Origin: Nitrospirota bacterium
Lineage (GTDB): Bacteria; Nitrospirota; UBA9217
DNA: 39,660 bases
Direction of reading: 5' to 3'
NCBI GenBank assembly: GCA_020052615.1
Contig: JAGVOT010000130.1
Span: forward strand, 1 to 39,660
Both the position numbers and the translations under genes were made by a program. The notes beneath the pieces are model-generated. The model saw only the letters and a list, made by a program, of their open reading frames with translations. It searched no databases and had not been told where the DNA came from. Every line of letters starts with the position of its first letter. Positions within the stretch are counted from its first letter, which is position 1. Positions 1 to 8,655 of this stretch are shown here, one piece after another.

Positions 1-846
1 CCTCCTCCGCCTCCGCCAAAGCCGAATTCCCAGCAAGCGGTCCCTTCAGACATATTCGATATCATTCAGGAGGCGCCGGCGCATACTGCCGTTCGTGCGA
101 CCCAGACGACACCCGCCGCTCCCCGGATGGAGAAGGCCGAGGAGGAGACCTTCGAGGTCGAGCCGGAGTTTGAAGTCGAGCCTGAAGTAGAATCAGAGCA
201 ACCCGCTCCGGCGAAGCCGCAACCGGCCCCCGCTGTATTAAAGACATCGGAGGCCGAGGACGCGGAATGGGCCAGGTTGGCGGAAGAGACCGAAGTTGAA
301 GTTGAACCGGAGCCTATGTCCGGACAAACAGCCGCGGTCCCTGATGCATTCGACACGGACCAGCTGTTCGGCCGGGAACCTTCCCCTGCACCGCAGGCAA
401 GTGCGGCCGAGATCCCTTCGTTCGAATTTGGAGCTCCGCTGTCAACGGAAGAAGAAAAGGCCCTTCCTGTCGGTCAAAAAGCGATGGACGAAATGCGAGA
501 AGGGCTTGGGCTTGCCGAGGAAGACGCCTCCGCCAGGCATCCCGATATTGTGAGCTTTGAATCCCTCGATGTGGCATCGAGGGCCTCCCATGAAGATTAC
601 GCCTATACGCCGCCCGCAGCCAAGGTCCCGGCAGCGCAAACGGCAGCAGCACCGGCTCCCGAACAGCCTTTCCGCACATTGTCCCGTGCTCCGGAAGTAT
701 CCGATGAAATGCTCAAGGGTGTTGCCCGGGAAGCCATTGAGAAGGCTGTACGAGAGGTCCTGGAGCGGGTAGCGTGGGAGGTCATTCCCGACCTGGCAGA
801 ACGTCTGATCCGTGAAGAGATCGAGCGGCTCAAAGCGGAAAAATAG
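1..846 (+). CDS. C-terminal part of an acidic linker-rich cytoplasmic protein
   Basis: The reading frame is open from the first base, so the N-terminus lies outside the window; 281 residues are visible. Residues 1-230 are low complexity, rich in Pro, Ala and Glu, with repeated E-V-E-P-E type units, typical of a flexible linker. The last 50 residues form an amphipathic helical tail containing VAREAIEKAV and ERVAWEVIPDLAERLIREEI. I recall similar tails at the C-terminus of receiver-domain or zinc-ribbon proteins in Deltaproteobacteria and Nitrospirota; that is recollection and not a search result. No signal peptide, membrane segment or catalytic motif is visible in this part. A terminator follows at 940. 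The function cannot be stated without the missing N-terminal domain. Confidence 0.75.
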   Translation, partial: PPPPPPKPNSQQAVPSDIFDIIQEAPAHTAVRATQTTPAAPRMEKAEEETFEVEPEFEVEPEVESEQPAPAKPQPAPAVLKTSEAEDAEWARLAEETEVEVEPEPMSGQTAAVPDAFDTDQLFGREPSPAPQASAAEIPSFEFGAPLSTEEEKALPVGQKAMDEMREGLGLAEEDASARHPDIVSFESLDVASRASHEDYAYTPPAAKVPAAQTAAAPAPEQPFRTLSRAPEVSDEMLKGVAREAIEKAVREVLERVAWEVIPDLAERLIREEIERLKAEK

Positions 847-939
847 AAAATCGTTCACAGGTATATTTCAGGCACCAAAAGACACGCTCAACATAAACAG
901 GGATCAGTTGTTGGCGTTTTGACGATCGGCATTCAGCCT

Positions 940-963
940 GAGGGGACACGCTCCCCTCTTTTT
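940..963 (+). terminator. Rho-independent terminator after the first gene
   Basis: A 7-bp GC-rich stem (GAGGGGA 940-946, TCCCCTC 952-958) with a 5-base loop is followed by five T. It ends the transcript of the partial gene and separates it from valS. The rest of the spacer 847-1074 shows a TTGACA at 1037-1042 without a convincing -10 partner, and no T-box features were seen. Confidence 0.85.
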
Positions 964-1074
964 ATTGTCTCGCCGGTCCCGGCTCGTCATGAGCACAGCA
1001 GATCCGGTGTTCTTCTCTTCTGTAATTCCTACACCTTTGACAACGTGATTAATTGAATATGAAGGAGCTGGTGG

Positions 1075-3771
1075 ATGTCCGTGAATGAGCTTTCAAAATC
1101 CTACGATCCAAAGTCGGTCGAAGAGACCTGGTACGACTTCTGGATCAATAAGAAATATTTTCATGCCGATGAGAACGCGGTTCACCAGCATTTCTCCATC
1201 GTGATCCCGCCTCCCAATGTCACCGGACAGCTCCACATCGGCCATGCCTTGAACTCCACGCTTCAGGACATCCTCGCCCGGTGGATGCGCATGTCCGGGA
1301 GGAATGTGCTCTGGGTGCCGGGAACGGATCACGCGGGCATTGCTACGCAGAACGTCGTGGAGCGCATGCTTGCAAAAGAGAACATCGACCGCCATGCAAT
1401 GGGGCGGGAGAAGTTCATCGAAAAGGTCTGGGAGTGGAAGAAGGAATACGGCGGGAAGATCATCGGTCAGCTCAAGCGGCTCGGCGCTTCCTGCGACTGG
1501 GACCGCGAGCGGTTCACCATGGACGAGGGGTTGTCGAAGGCCGTCCGGGAGGTCTTTGTCCGGCTCCACGAGGAAGGGCTCATCTACCGCGGCGAACGGC
1601 TGATCAACTGGTGCCCCCGCTGCCACACGGCGCTTTCCGACATCGAAGTGGAGCACGAGGACGAAAAGGGCAAGCTCTATCACATTTCCTATCCGCTGAG
1701 CCATGACCATTCGGTCCGTCTTACCGTTGCCACGACACGGCCCGAGACCATGCTGGGCGATACGGCAGTGGCCGTGCACCCCTTGGACCCCCGCTACAAG
1801 GACCTGATCGGCAAGACCGTAGATCTCCCGCTTACGAACAGAAAGATCCCTGTCGTAGGCGACTCGATCCTTGTTGACCTCGAGTTCGGCACCGGGGCCG
1901 TGAAGGTCACCCCTGCCCACGATTTCAACGATTATGAAGCTGGCTTGCGGCAGGACCCTGAGCTCCTGCGGATAAAAATGCTGAGCGACAAGGCCGAGAT
2001 ACTGGCCGATATCCCGGACGTGCTTCCCGAGGTGCTCCACCAGATCGCGGGCAAGCCCGCCAAAAAGGCGCGGGGCATGATCGTGGAGCTGCTCAAGGGG
2101 CAGGGATATCTCGGCAGGACGGACGATCACAGCCATTCCATCGGCAAGTGCTATCGATGCAAGACCGTTGTGGAGCCCTATCTTTCTCCCCAATGGTTCG
2201 TAAAGACGCAGCCCCTTGCGGAACCTGCCATCAAGGCTGTCGAGGACGGCACGATCGCATTCTACCCCAAAGGCTGGGAGAACACCTACTTCGACTGGAT
2301 GCGGAACATCAAGGACTGGTGCATCTCGCGCCAGATCTGGTGGGGCCACCGCATCCCGGCATGGTACTGCGACGACTGCGCCGCCATCACTGTCAGCCGC
2401 ACCGATGCCGTCACTTGCTCGGCTTGCGGGAGCACAAACATCCGTCAGGAGACCGATGTGCTCGACACGTGGTTCTCGTCCGCCCTCTGGCCATTTTCCA
2501 CGCTCGGCTGGCCGGAGAAGACAAAGGAACTCGCGACCTATTACCCCACGTCCGTGCTTGTTACCAGCTTCGACATCATCTTTTTCTGGGTGGCGCGCAT
2601 GATCATGATGGGCCTCCACTTCATGAAGGAGGCGCCGTTCAAGGATGTCTATATCCACGCGCTGGTCCGCGACGCCGAAGGGCAGAAGATGAGCAAGTCC
2701 AAGGGGAATGTCATCGACCCGCTGGAGATGACCGAACAATACGGCACTGACGCGTTCCGGTTCACCCTCACGGCCTTTGCCGCCCAGGGCCGCGACATCA
2801 AGATGTCGCCAGAACGCATCGAGGGCTATCGGAACTTCGCGAACAAGATATGGAACGCAAGTCGCTTTGTGATGATGAACATCGAGGAAGGGTTCGTCCC
2901 GAACAGCGCAATCGTGATGCGGCAGTCGTCTCTGGCGGACCGCTGGATCGTATCGCGCCTCAACACGGTCGCGCAGGAGGTCCAGGGGGCCCTGCAGGAG
3001 TACCGGTTCAACGACGCGGCATCGACGCTTTACCAGTTCATCTGGCATGAGTACTGCGATTGGTACGTCGAGCTTTCCAAGCCCGCATTGAAGGACGAGG
3101 ATCCCGGCAGGAAAAAGGCGGCCCAGACGACGCTGGTCATGACGCTGGAAACGACACTGCGCATGCTCCATCCGATCATGCCGTTCATTACCGAAGAGAT
3201 CTGGCAGAAGCTTCCTAAAGAGATCAGGGGCGAGGCAGAGTCGATCATGATGTCGCCTTTTCCGAAGTCGGACGGCACATATATCGACGCGGTCGTTGAA
3301 CAGACCATGCGCCTACCGATGGATGCGATCCTTGCGATCAGGAACATCCGCGGTGAGATGAACATATCTCCACGGGAGAAGGTCAAGGCGGCCATCCGGG
3401 CAGAGAATACGGATGTCATCAAGAACTTTGAACAGACAGCGGGATATGTGACGGCATTGTCGGGATTGTCGAACTTCACGGTCGCCCTTGACACGGCAAA
3501 GCCCGAGGGGTCGTCAACGGGGACGATCCGCTGCGCCGAGATCTATGTTTCCTCGGACCAGACCATCGACAAAGGCGCAGAGCGCGATCGGCTGATGAAA
3601 GAGATCGCCAAGACGTCCAAGGATATCGACATGTTCTCCAAGAAGCTGTCGAACAAGAGCTTCGTGGATAAGGCGCCGAAAGCCGTTGTTGAGAAGGATA
3701 CCGCGCGGCTCGAGGAGCTGAAGGCGATGCGCGAGAAGCTGGAGCAGAGCCTCGCGACGCTGGGTGCGTGA
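1075..3771 (+). CDS. valS: Valine--tRNA ligase
   Basis: Class I aminoacyl-tRNA synthetase that charges tRNA-Val in the cytoplasm. The 898-residue length is normal for ValS. The HIGH motif is at residues 54-57, inside PPPNVTGQLHIGHAL, and KMSKS is at 538-542. The CP1 editing domain contains the ATTRPETMLGDTAVAVHP stretch. The anticodon-binding region follows KMSKS, and the last 60-65 residues form the heptad-rich coiled-coil arm typical of ValS (ERDRLMKEIAK to the end). The ATG at 1075 has a Shine-Dalgarno AAGGAG at 1062-1067. It begins a close run of plus-strand genes (nadC 67 bases downstream, then birA and coaX). Confidence 0.98.
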   Translation: MSVNELSKSYDPKSVEETWYDFWINKKYFHADENAVHQHFSIVIPPPNVTGQLHIGHALNSTLQDILARWMRMSGRNVLWVPGTDHAGIATQNVVERMLAKENIDRHAMGREKFIEKVWEWKKEYGGKIIGQLKRLGASCDWDRERFTMDEGLSKAVREVFVRLHEEGLIYRGERLINWCPRCHTALSDIEVEHEDEKGKLYHISYPLSHDHSVRLTVATTRPETMLGDTAVAVHPLDPRYKDLIGKTVDLPLTNRKIPVVGDSILVDLEFGTGAVKVTPAHDFNDYEAGLRQDPELLRIKMLSDKAEILADIPDVLPEVLHQIAGKPAKKARGMIVELLKGQGYLGRTDDHSHSIGKCYRCKTVVEPYLSPQWFVKTQPLAEPAIKAVEDGTIAFYPKGWENTYFDWMRNIKDWCISRQIWWGHRIPAWYCDDCAAITVSRTDAVTCSACGSTNIRQETDVLDTWFSSALWPFSTLGWPEKTKELATYYPTSVLVTSFDIIFFWVARMIMMGLHFMKEAPFKDVYIHALVRDAEGQKMSKSKGNVIDPLEMTEQYGTDAFRFTLTAFAAQGRDIKMSPERIEGYRNFANKIWNASRFVMMNIEEGFVPNSAIVMRQSSLADRWIVSRLNTVAQEVQGALQEYRFNDAASTLYQFIWHEYCDWYVELSKPALKDEDPGRKKAAQTTLVMTLETTLRMLHPIMPFITEEIWQKLPKEIRGEAESIMMSPFPKSDGTYIDAVVEQTMRLPMDAILAIRNIRGEMNISPREKVKAAIRAENTDVIKNFEQTAGYVTALSGLSNFTVALDTAKPEGSSTGTIRCAEIYVSSDQTIDKGAERDRLMKEIAKTSKDIDMFSKKLSNKSFVDKAPKAVVEKDTARLEELKAMREKLEQSLATLGA

Positions 3772-3838
3772 TCCGAATGCGGCACCAAGCCGGCCGCAGC
3801 GTTTAGTCGTAAAATACCGCGTGAGGGAATGAGCGAGG

Positions 3839-4666
3839 ATGGAACATCTTATAGAAAAACTGATCGAAGAGGCGCTCTTCGAGGACATCGGTCCTGGAGA
3901 TATCACGTCCGAAGCGGTGATCCCCGATGAGGCCTCGTCAACGGCCGAGGTCATCGCCAAGCAGGACCTGGTCCTTGCCGGCGCGCTGATCGCCCGGGAA
4001 GTGTTCCGCAAGCTCGACCCGTGGGTCCAGTTCACACCCCTCGCCCACGACGGCAGCCGGGTGCAGTCCGGCTCCATCATCGCGCAGGTCCAGGGCAGGA
4101 CCCGGATGCTCCTTGCCGGTGAGCGCGTGGCGCTGAACCTGATGCAGCACCTCTCGGGCATCGCGACCACCACGGCCAGATTCGTTGAGGCCCTCAAGGG
4201 ATCCCGCGCCGAGATCCTGGACACCCGCAAGACCCTGCCGGGCCTCCGCATGCTCGAAAAATACGCGGTACGCATGGGTGGCGGACGAAACCACCGTTTC
4301 GGTCTGTACGACGGCATCCTGGTCAAGGACAATCACATCAAAGCGGCCGGCGGCATCATCAAGGCCATGGCCGGCATCCGGAAGAAGGTCCATCCGTTGC
4401 TCAAGATCGAGGTCGAGGTGAAGAATCTTGACGAGGTGCGCGAGGCAATGGCTGCGGGAGCAACGATGATCCTGCTCGACAATATGCCGCCGGCGCTCAT
4501 GAAACAGGCTGTAGGGATCACCGGCGAGCGTGTCCTGGTGGAGGCCTCGGGGAACGTGACCCTTGACAACATCAGGGCGATCGCAGAGACCGGCGTTGAT
4601 TTCATTTCCTCGGGAAGCCTGACGCATTCGGCCCCTGCCGCCGATATCAGCATGAAAATAAAATAA
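3839..4666 (+). CDS. nadC: Nicotinate-nucleotide diphosphorylase (carboxylating)
   Basis: Quinolinate phosphoribosyltransferase: converts quinolinate and PRPP to nicotinate mononucleotide, CO2 and PPi in de novo NAD synthesis. At 275 residues it has the usual length. The N-terminal alpha/beta sandwich includes EDIGPGDITSE. The barrel carries the hallmark active-site blocks LDTRKT (residues 127-132), GGGRNHR (147-153) and DGILVKDNHI, and the phosphate-binding part VDFISSGSLTHS near the C-terminus. No nadA or nadB is in the window. It lies between valS and birA and is probably cotranscribed with them. The ribosome-binding site is weak (GAGG just before the ATG). Confidence 0.97.
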   Translation: MEHLIEKLIEEALFEDIGPGDITSEAVIPDEASSTAEVIAKQDLVLAGALIAREVFRKLDPWVQFTPLAHDGSRVQSGSIIAQVQGRTRMLLAGERVALNLMQHLSGIATTTARFVEALKGSRAEILDTRKTLPGLRMLEKYAVRMGGGRNHRFGLYDGILVKDNHIKAAGGIIKAMAGIRKKVHPLLKIEVEVKNLDEVREAMAAGATMILLDNMPPALMKQAVGITGERVLVEASGNVTLDNIRAIAETGVDFISSGSLTHSAPAADISMKIK

Positions 4667-4684
4667 CTGTCCATGAGACAAGGA

Positions 4685-4733
4685 ACGGGATCCAGGGACG
4701 TCCTGCTCCCGACGTCGCATCCCTGTCTCCCGT
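4685..4733. repeat. Inverted repeat in the nadC-birA spacer
   Basis: Arms 4685-4702 and 4711-4733 share ACGGGA, two free bases, CAGGGA and then (GA)CGTC in mirrored order, enclosing about 8 bases. There is no T tract, so it is not a canonical terminator. The units resemble the octamer repeats at 5790, 11294 and 23616 (for example ACAAGGAA at 4678), so it may be a decayed inverted pair of that family. It sits just upstream of birA, so an operator role is also conceivable. Confidence 0.5.
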
Positions 4734-4743
4734 ATCGGGGAAT

Positions 4744-5721
4744 ATGAAAAAGGAAGAGGTATTGACGCTCCTGCGGTCCTCACGCTCCGGCCATGTGTCG
4801 GGATCGGCGCTTGCCGCCGTGATGGGCGTATCCCGAACTGCTGTGTGGAAGCATGTCAAGACTCTGGAGCGCGAAGGATATGCGATCGAGGCCGTACCGT
4901 CAAAAGGATATCGCCTCACCGCGTCCCCTGACATCATTGTTGCCGGCGACGTGAAGCAGGGCCTGGGAACGAAGATCATCGGCAAAGAGATCCTGCATTA
5001 TGCGGAAGTCGCATCGACCAACACGCTTGCCATGGACCTCGCCCAAAAGGGCGCTGATGACGGCACGGTAGTGATCGCCGAGACCCAGACCGGCGGCAAG
5101 GGAAGGCTGGGCAGGTCCTGGACATCGCCGGCCGGCAACCTGTACATAAGCATGGTCCTCCGGCCGGCCGTTCCGATCTCCCAGGCGCCGCTCATCACGC
5201 TCATGGGTGCCGTTGCTGTTGCCTCCTGCCTCAGGAGGTGCTGCGGGGTACCGGCCGGGATCAAGTGGCCGAACGATATCCTCCTGTCCGGGAAAAAGGT
5301 GTCCGGTCTTCTCACCGAGATGAGCGCGGAGCCTGACCGGATCAGACATATCGTGCTCGGGATCGGAGTGAACGTGAACATGGACAGCAGGGCGCTTCAT
5401 CCCGGTGTCCGTAAGATGTCCACGTCCCTCGCTGCCGCCACGGGAAGACGCGTAGACAGGACCGCTCTCCTGAGGACCCTGCTTGCCGAGCTTGATCTCT
5501 GGTATCACCGCTTTCTGCATAACGATGAGTCGGTGCTTGCCGTGTGGAAAGAGCTGAACGTGACGCTGGGGCATCGAGTGACGGTCGACGGTGGCAGGGT
5601 AACGCTGGAGGGGTTTGCCCGCGGCGTGGATGCCGAGGGCAGGCTCATCCTCAAACTGGACGACGGAACGCTCCGGCAGGTCGCGGCCGGGGACGTGACG
5701 ATCATGAAGGAAAAGCACTGA
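4744..5721 (+). CDS. birA: Bifunctional biotin--[acetyl-CoA carboxylase] ligase / biotin operon repressor BirA
   Basis: Makes biotinyl-5'-AMP and transfers biotin to carboxylase carrier domains. Residues 1-65 form a winged helix-turn-helix (EEVLTLLRSSRSGHVSGSALA, then VSRTAVWKHVKTLEREGY), so it is probably also a DNA-binding repressor. The ligase core has the biotin/ATP loop GGKGRLGRSW (residues 117-126), KWPNDI (174-179) and GKKVSGLLTEM. The C-terminal small SH3-like domain includes DGGRVTLEGFARGVDAEGRL. The 325-residue length fits the bifunctional class. A candidate operator-like inverted repeat lies directly upstream. Adjacency to coaX is common in bacteria. Confidence 0.96.
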   Translation: MKKEEVLTLLRSSRSGHVSGSALAAVMGVSRTAVWKHVKTLEREGYAIEAVPSKGYRLTASPDIIVAGDVKQGLGTKIIGKEILHYAEVASTNTLAMDLAQKGADDGTVVIAETQTGGKGRLGRSWTSPAGNLYISMVLRPAVPISQAPLITLMGAVAVASCLRRCCGVPAGIKWPNDILLSGKKVSGLLTEMSAEPDRIRHIVLGIGVNVNMDSRALHPGVRKMSTSLAAATGRRVDRTALLRTLLAELDLWYHRFLHNDESVLAVWKELNVTLGHRVTVDGGRVTLEGFARGVDAEGRLILKLDDGTLRQVAAGDVTIMKEKH

Positions 5722-5789
5722 CGCGGCGGCACAGCGGCAAAAGAGACGCAGCGAGAGTTCCTGATTGAATTTTTTGGCTAGAGACGTTT

Positions 5790-5821
5790 CACCCCGTCCC
5801 CTTGTCGACCTGTCACCGTGT
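5790..5821. repeat. Octamer tandem repeat, four units (copy 1 of the octamer family)
   Basis: Four consecutive 8-base units, CACCCCGT, CCCCTTGT, CGACCTGT and CACCGTGT, all end in GT. On the minus strand they read as ACxxGG-type octamers matching the arrays at 11294-11317 and 23616-23679. The GTG at 5818 lies inside the last unit, which argues against using it as the coaX start. Confidence 0.7.
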
Positions 5822-5841
5822 CCGCAGTACTCGGAGGGAGC

Positions 5842-6606
5842 ATGCTTCTTGCCATCGACATCGGCAATACCAATGTGGTGCTCGGCGTTTTCGAAGGTGA
5901 ACGCCTGTGCGAGAGCTGGCGTATCGGGACCAAGGCATCGATCACCGCCGACGAATACGCCGTGATCGTGAAGGACCTCTTCGCCTTTTCGGACATCGCA
6001 TTCAAGCAGATCGACGGGATCATCATCTCCACGGTCGTTCCGCCGCTGCTTTCGATCATGACCGAGATGTCCCGTAAGTACTTCAAGCTCGAGCCCGTGG
6101 TCGTGACCAACGAGCTCAAGACGGGGATCACGCTGAACTATGAGAATCCCCGCGAGATCGGCGCCGACCGCATCGTGAACGCCGCTGCTGCATTCAGACT
6201 TTACGGTGGACCGCTCATCATCATCGACTTCGGCACGGCGACTACCTTCTGCGCTGTGACGAAGAAAGGAGAGTACCTGGGCGGCGCAATCACGCCGGGC
6301 GTGAAGATCTCCGCCGAGGCCCTGTACCAGCGCGCGGCGAAACTGCCGCGGGTCGAAATTACGCGGCCGCAGACGATCATCGGCCGGGACACGGTGAGCG
6401 CCATGCAAGCGGGTATTCTCTTCGGGTACGCAGGCCTTGTTGATGGGATCGTAGAACGGATGAAAAGCGAGCTTTCCCCCGACGCCAGGGTGATCGCCAC
6501 CGGGGGGCTTGCCGAGCTCGTTGCCCCCGAGACCAAGAGCGCTATCGAGGTCAGGCCGAACCTGACGCTCGAAGGACTTCGGCTGATCTATGATGCAAAC
6601 CGTTGA
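5842..6606 (+). CDS. coaX: Type III pantothenate kinase
   Basis: Phosphorylates pantothenate, the first step of CoA synthesis, as an acetate/sugar kinase-fold enzyme. It has the N-terminal phosphate loop AIDIGNTN with Asp6, the NPREIGADR block near residues 102-110, IDFGTATTF with Asp129, and GGAITPG. I chose the ATG at 5842 (254 residues) because it begins directly with the conserved strand and has GGAGGGAG at 5833-5840. The in-frame GTG at 5818 would add eight residues encoded by a repeat. Type III enzymes need a monovalent cation and resist CoA feedback (family knowledge). Confidence 0.96.
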   Translation: MLLAIDIGNTNVVLGVFEGERLCESWRIGTKASITADEYAVIVKDLFAFSDIAFKQIDGIIISTVVPPLLSIMTEMSRKYFKLEPVVVTNELKTGITLNYENPREIGADRIVNAAAAFRLYGGPLIIIDFGTATTFCAVTKKGEYLGGAITPGVKISAEALYQRAAKLPRVEITRPQTIIGRDTVSAMQAGILFGYAGLVDGIVERMKSELSPDARVIATGGLAELVAPETKSAIEVRPNLTLEGLRLIYDANR

Positions 6607-6737
6607 TATTTCAATGGAATGAACAGCTGCCAACCAGCCTGCCCGACCGCCATATTGTAAAACAAATGGGCCTCTACCTTGACGAGTCGAGGTTTTTATG
6701 ATATTTATTGCCATATCATTGCATTGCGGGAGAACTG

Positions 6738-7115
6738 ATGAAAATCCTGGTTGTTGACGATGAAGAGGGCGCACGGGAGCTCTTTAATACCATATTGACC
6801 GATGAAGGCTATGAGGTCACCCTCGCCGTCAACGGTGAGGACGGCATTTCGCAGTTCAAGGGCGCGCTCTTCGACCTGGTGGTGACCGACATCAAAATGC
6901 CGGGAATGGATGGTCTCCAGTTGCTGCAGGAGATCCGGAAGACGGGCTCAAAGGCCGATGTGATCATGGTGACCGCCTACGGTGAAGTGGAATCCTACCT
7001 CAAGGCCATGAGCCTTGGCGCCGCCGAATATATCAACAAACCCATCCGGATCAAGGAACTCAAGCGGATCGTCCACAAGGTCCTTTCCGAACGGAAGGCA
7101 AGACCGGGCGTCTGA
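6738..7115 (+). CDS. Single-domain CheY-like response regulator
   Basis: A stand-alone receiver domain of 125 residues with the full phosphorylation site: acidic pair Asp7/Asp8, phospho-acceptor Asp51 (VVTDIKMPGMDG), Thr79 and Lys101 (YINKP). No output domain follows. The ATG at 6738 has GGGAG eight bases upstream; the longer frame from 6708 lacks such a site. Its stop overlaps the galT start as TGATG (7113-7117), implying translational coupling to a sugar-nucleotide enzyme. No partner kinase is adjacent. It could be regulated by the hybrid kinase at 23860 or the CheA-like kinase at 36543, but nothing here shows that. Confidence 0.92.
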   Translation: MKILVVDDEEGARELFNTILTDEGYEVTLAVNGEDGISQFKGALFDLVVTDIKMPGMDGLQLLQEIRKTGSKADVIMVTAYGEVESYLKAMSLGAAEYINKPIRIKELKRIVHKVLSERKARPGV

Positions 7116-8140
7116 TGTCACGATTGCGCAAAGACCCCATCGTCGGCCGCTGGATCATTATCTCCACCGAACGGCCAAAAAAACCCCAGGATTTCCATAC
7201 TGAAGAACCAGAAGATGATGTGAGGCCGGCCGAATGCCCGTTCTGCGCCGGTAATGAGTCAAAGACCCCGCCTGAGATAGCGTCCTTCCGAACCGAGAAG
7301 ACCCTGCCGAACAAAGAAGGGTGGTGGGTCCGCATCATCCCCAGCAAGTTTCCCGTGCTCCATGTCGAGGGCAGTCTGGAGCGCGAGGGCGGCGGCATCT
7401 ATGACTGGATGAACGGGATCGGTGCGCACGAGATCATCATCGAGACCCCGGAGCATGCCCAGCGCCTCGAGGAACTTCCTGAAAGCCAGGTGGAGAAGGT
7501 CCTGTGGTCCTACCGTGACCGGATACTGGACCTCGAGCGAGACGAGCGGCTGCGGTACGTGCTGATCCTCAAGAACCAGGGCTGGGCCGCCGGATCGGCC
7601 CTGAACCATACCCACTCCCAGATCATCGCGACACCGATCATCCCGAAACGCGTCAAGGAGAAGCTCGACGGGGCCAAGTCCTACTACGATTACAAGGAGC
7701 GGTGCATCTTCTGCGACATCATCCGGCAGGAGCTTGCCGACAACGCGAGGCTGGTCGAGGAGACGCGCCATTTCCTTGTCTTTGCCCCTTTTGCCGCACG
7801 GTTCCCCTTCGAGGTCTGGATCTACCCGAAGAAGCATGCCTGCGCCTATGTCGATGTCTCCAAGGAAGAGATGATGGACTTTTCCCGGACGCTCCGGAAC
7901 ACCCTGCTGCGGCTCGGTAAGGTGCTCGACAATCCTCCTTATAACTACATCCTCTACACCGCTCCCAACCGCGTGCCGAGGCGGGGCCACTGGCACACCC
8001 TGAACGATGATTTCCACTGGCATCTCGAGATCATGCCGCGGCTCACCCGCGTGGCGGGTTTCGAATGGGGCTCGGGATTCTATATCAATCCGACACCGCC
8101 CGAGGATGCCGCGATGTACCTGCGCGACGTCAAGCTTTGA
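7115..8140 (+). CDS. galT: Galactose-1-phosphate uridylyltransferase family protein (GalT-like)
   Basis: HIT-superfamily nucleotidyltransferase that in the classic case exchanges UMP between UDP-glucose and galactose-1-phosphate through a nucleotidyl-histidine. The 341-residue length is typical. The N-terminal half has DPIVGRWIIISTERP and the zinc-type pair CPFC. The active-site block is N-H-T-H-S-Q at residues 164-169, where classic GalT has H-P-H-G-Q; a second Cys pair CIFC follows. The variation leaves room for a related activity such as ADP-glucose phosphorylase-type chemistry. No galK or galE is nearby, but a glycogen phosphorylase lies at 21124. It overlaps the upstream regulator and the downstream SET gene by one base each (TGATG). 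Confidence 0.88.
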   Translation: MSRLRKDPIVGRWIIISTERPKKPQDFHTEEPEDDVRPAECPFCAGNESKTPPEIASFRTEKTLPNKEGWWVRIIPSKFPVLHVEGSLEREGGGIYDWMNGIGAHEIIIETPEHAQRLEELPESQVEKVLWSYRDRILDLERDERLRYVLILKNQGWAAGSALNHTHSQIIATPIIPKRVKEKLDGAKSYYDYKERCIFCDIIRQELADNARLVEETRHFLVFAPFAARFPFEVWIYPKKHACAYVDVSKEEMMDFSRTLRNTLLRLGKVLDNPPYNYILYTAPNRVPRRGHWHTLNDDFHWHLEIMPRLTRVAGFEWGSGFYINPTPPEDAAMYLRDVKL

Positions 8141-8571
8141 TGGGCTTCACCACGCCTGGCAACCCGCACACCATGATCAAGCATCCCGTGAGAACAGCCC
8201 CCAGCGAGATCGAAGGCCGCGGTGTGTTCGCAGCCGCCACGATCCCGCGTGGCGCCAAGATCGGCGAAGTGACCGGCGAGCTCATCTCCATCAGGACCGC
8301 CCGACAGCGGGCGCGCGGCAGATGCCGGATGTGCCTCATCGATATCAGCAGTACGCAGGCCCTCGACTGCACGGGAGGGAACGCTCTCCGCTACCTGAAC
8401 CACTCCTGCCGGGCGAATGCCTTTTTGCGCATCATCGGTCAGCGGGTGGAGGTATATGCGCGGCGGGCAATCAGGAAGGACGAGGAGATCACTGTTGACT
8501 ACGGCGAGTCGCCGCACAGCGGCGGCATGAAGTGCGGTTGCGGACAGAAGACGTGCCGGGACAGGATATGA
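8140..8571 (+). CDS. Small SET-domain protein (putative lysine methyltransferase)
   Basis: A 143-residue protein that is nearly all SET domain: IEGRGVFAAATIPRGAKIGEVTGE at the start, the cofactor-binding LNHSC block, DEEITVDYG, and a post-SET-like cluster CGCGQKTCR at the C-terminus. SET enzymes transfer methyl groups from S-adenosylmethionine to lysine; the bacterial substrate here is unknown. The start at 8140 gives a TGATG overlap with galT; an internal ATG at 8173 would give 132 residues and still keep the whole domain. Some SET-only bacterial proteins are thought to have been acquired laterally, but base composition here matches its neighbours. Confidence 0.88.
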   Translation: MGFTTPGNPHTMIKHPVRTAPSEIEGRGVFAAATIPRGAKIGEVTGELISIRTARQRARGRCRMCLIDISSTQALDCTGGNALRYLNHSCRANAFLRIIGQRVEVYARRAIRKDEEITVDYGESPHSGGMKCGCGQKTCRDRI

Positions 8572-8591
8572 TCACGGCGTTGATACGACAA

Positions 8592-8620
8592 AGCCGCACT
8601 CCCAAGGAGTACGGCTCTTC
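8592..8620 (-). terminator. Terminator between convergent SET and aconitase genes
   Basis: An 11-bp stem (AGCCG-ACTCC region 8592-8602 with 8606-8616). On the minus strand every position pairs if one G-U is allowed, and it is followed by TTTGT. On the plus strand there is one mismatch and a weak CTTCT tail. It can end the minus-strand aconitase transcript and perhaps the plus-strand one. Confidence 0.6.
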
Positions 8621-8655
8621 TGTTCTCTCGGAAAACGGTTGTGGACGCCGGCCGC

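Noticed and set aside
847-1074. T-box leader before valS
   Set aside because: No T-box sequence, specifier loop or antiterminator pair was found. The only hairpin is the terminator of the upstream gene.
5818-5841. GTG at 5818 as the coaX start
   Set aside because: It lies inside the octamer array, has no ribosome-binding site, and would add residues before the conserved first strand; the ATG at 5842 has a strong site.
6679-6707. Promoter before the response regulator (TTGACG at 6679)
   Set aside because: The element 17 bases downstream is TATTTA, a poor -10 match, and the better TATGAT is only 12 bases away. Not strong enough to list.
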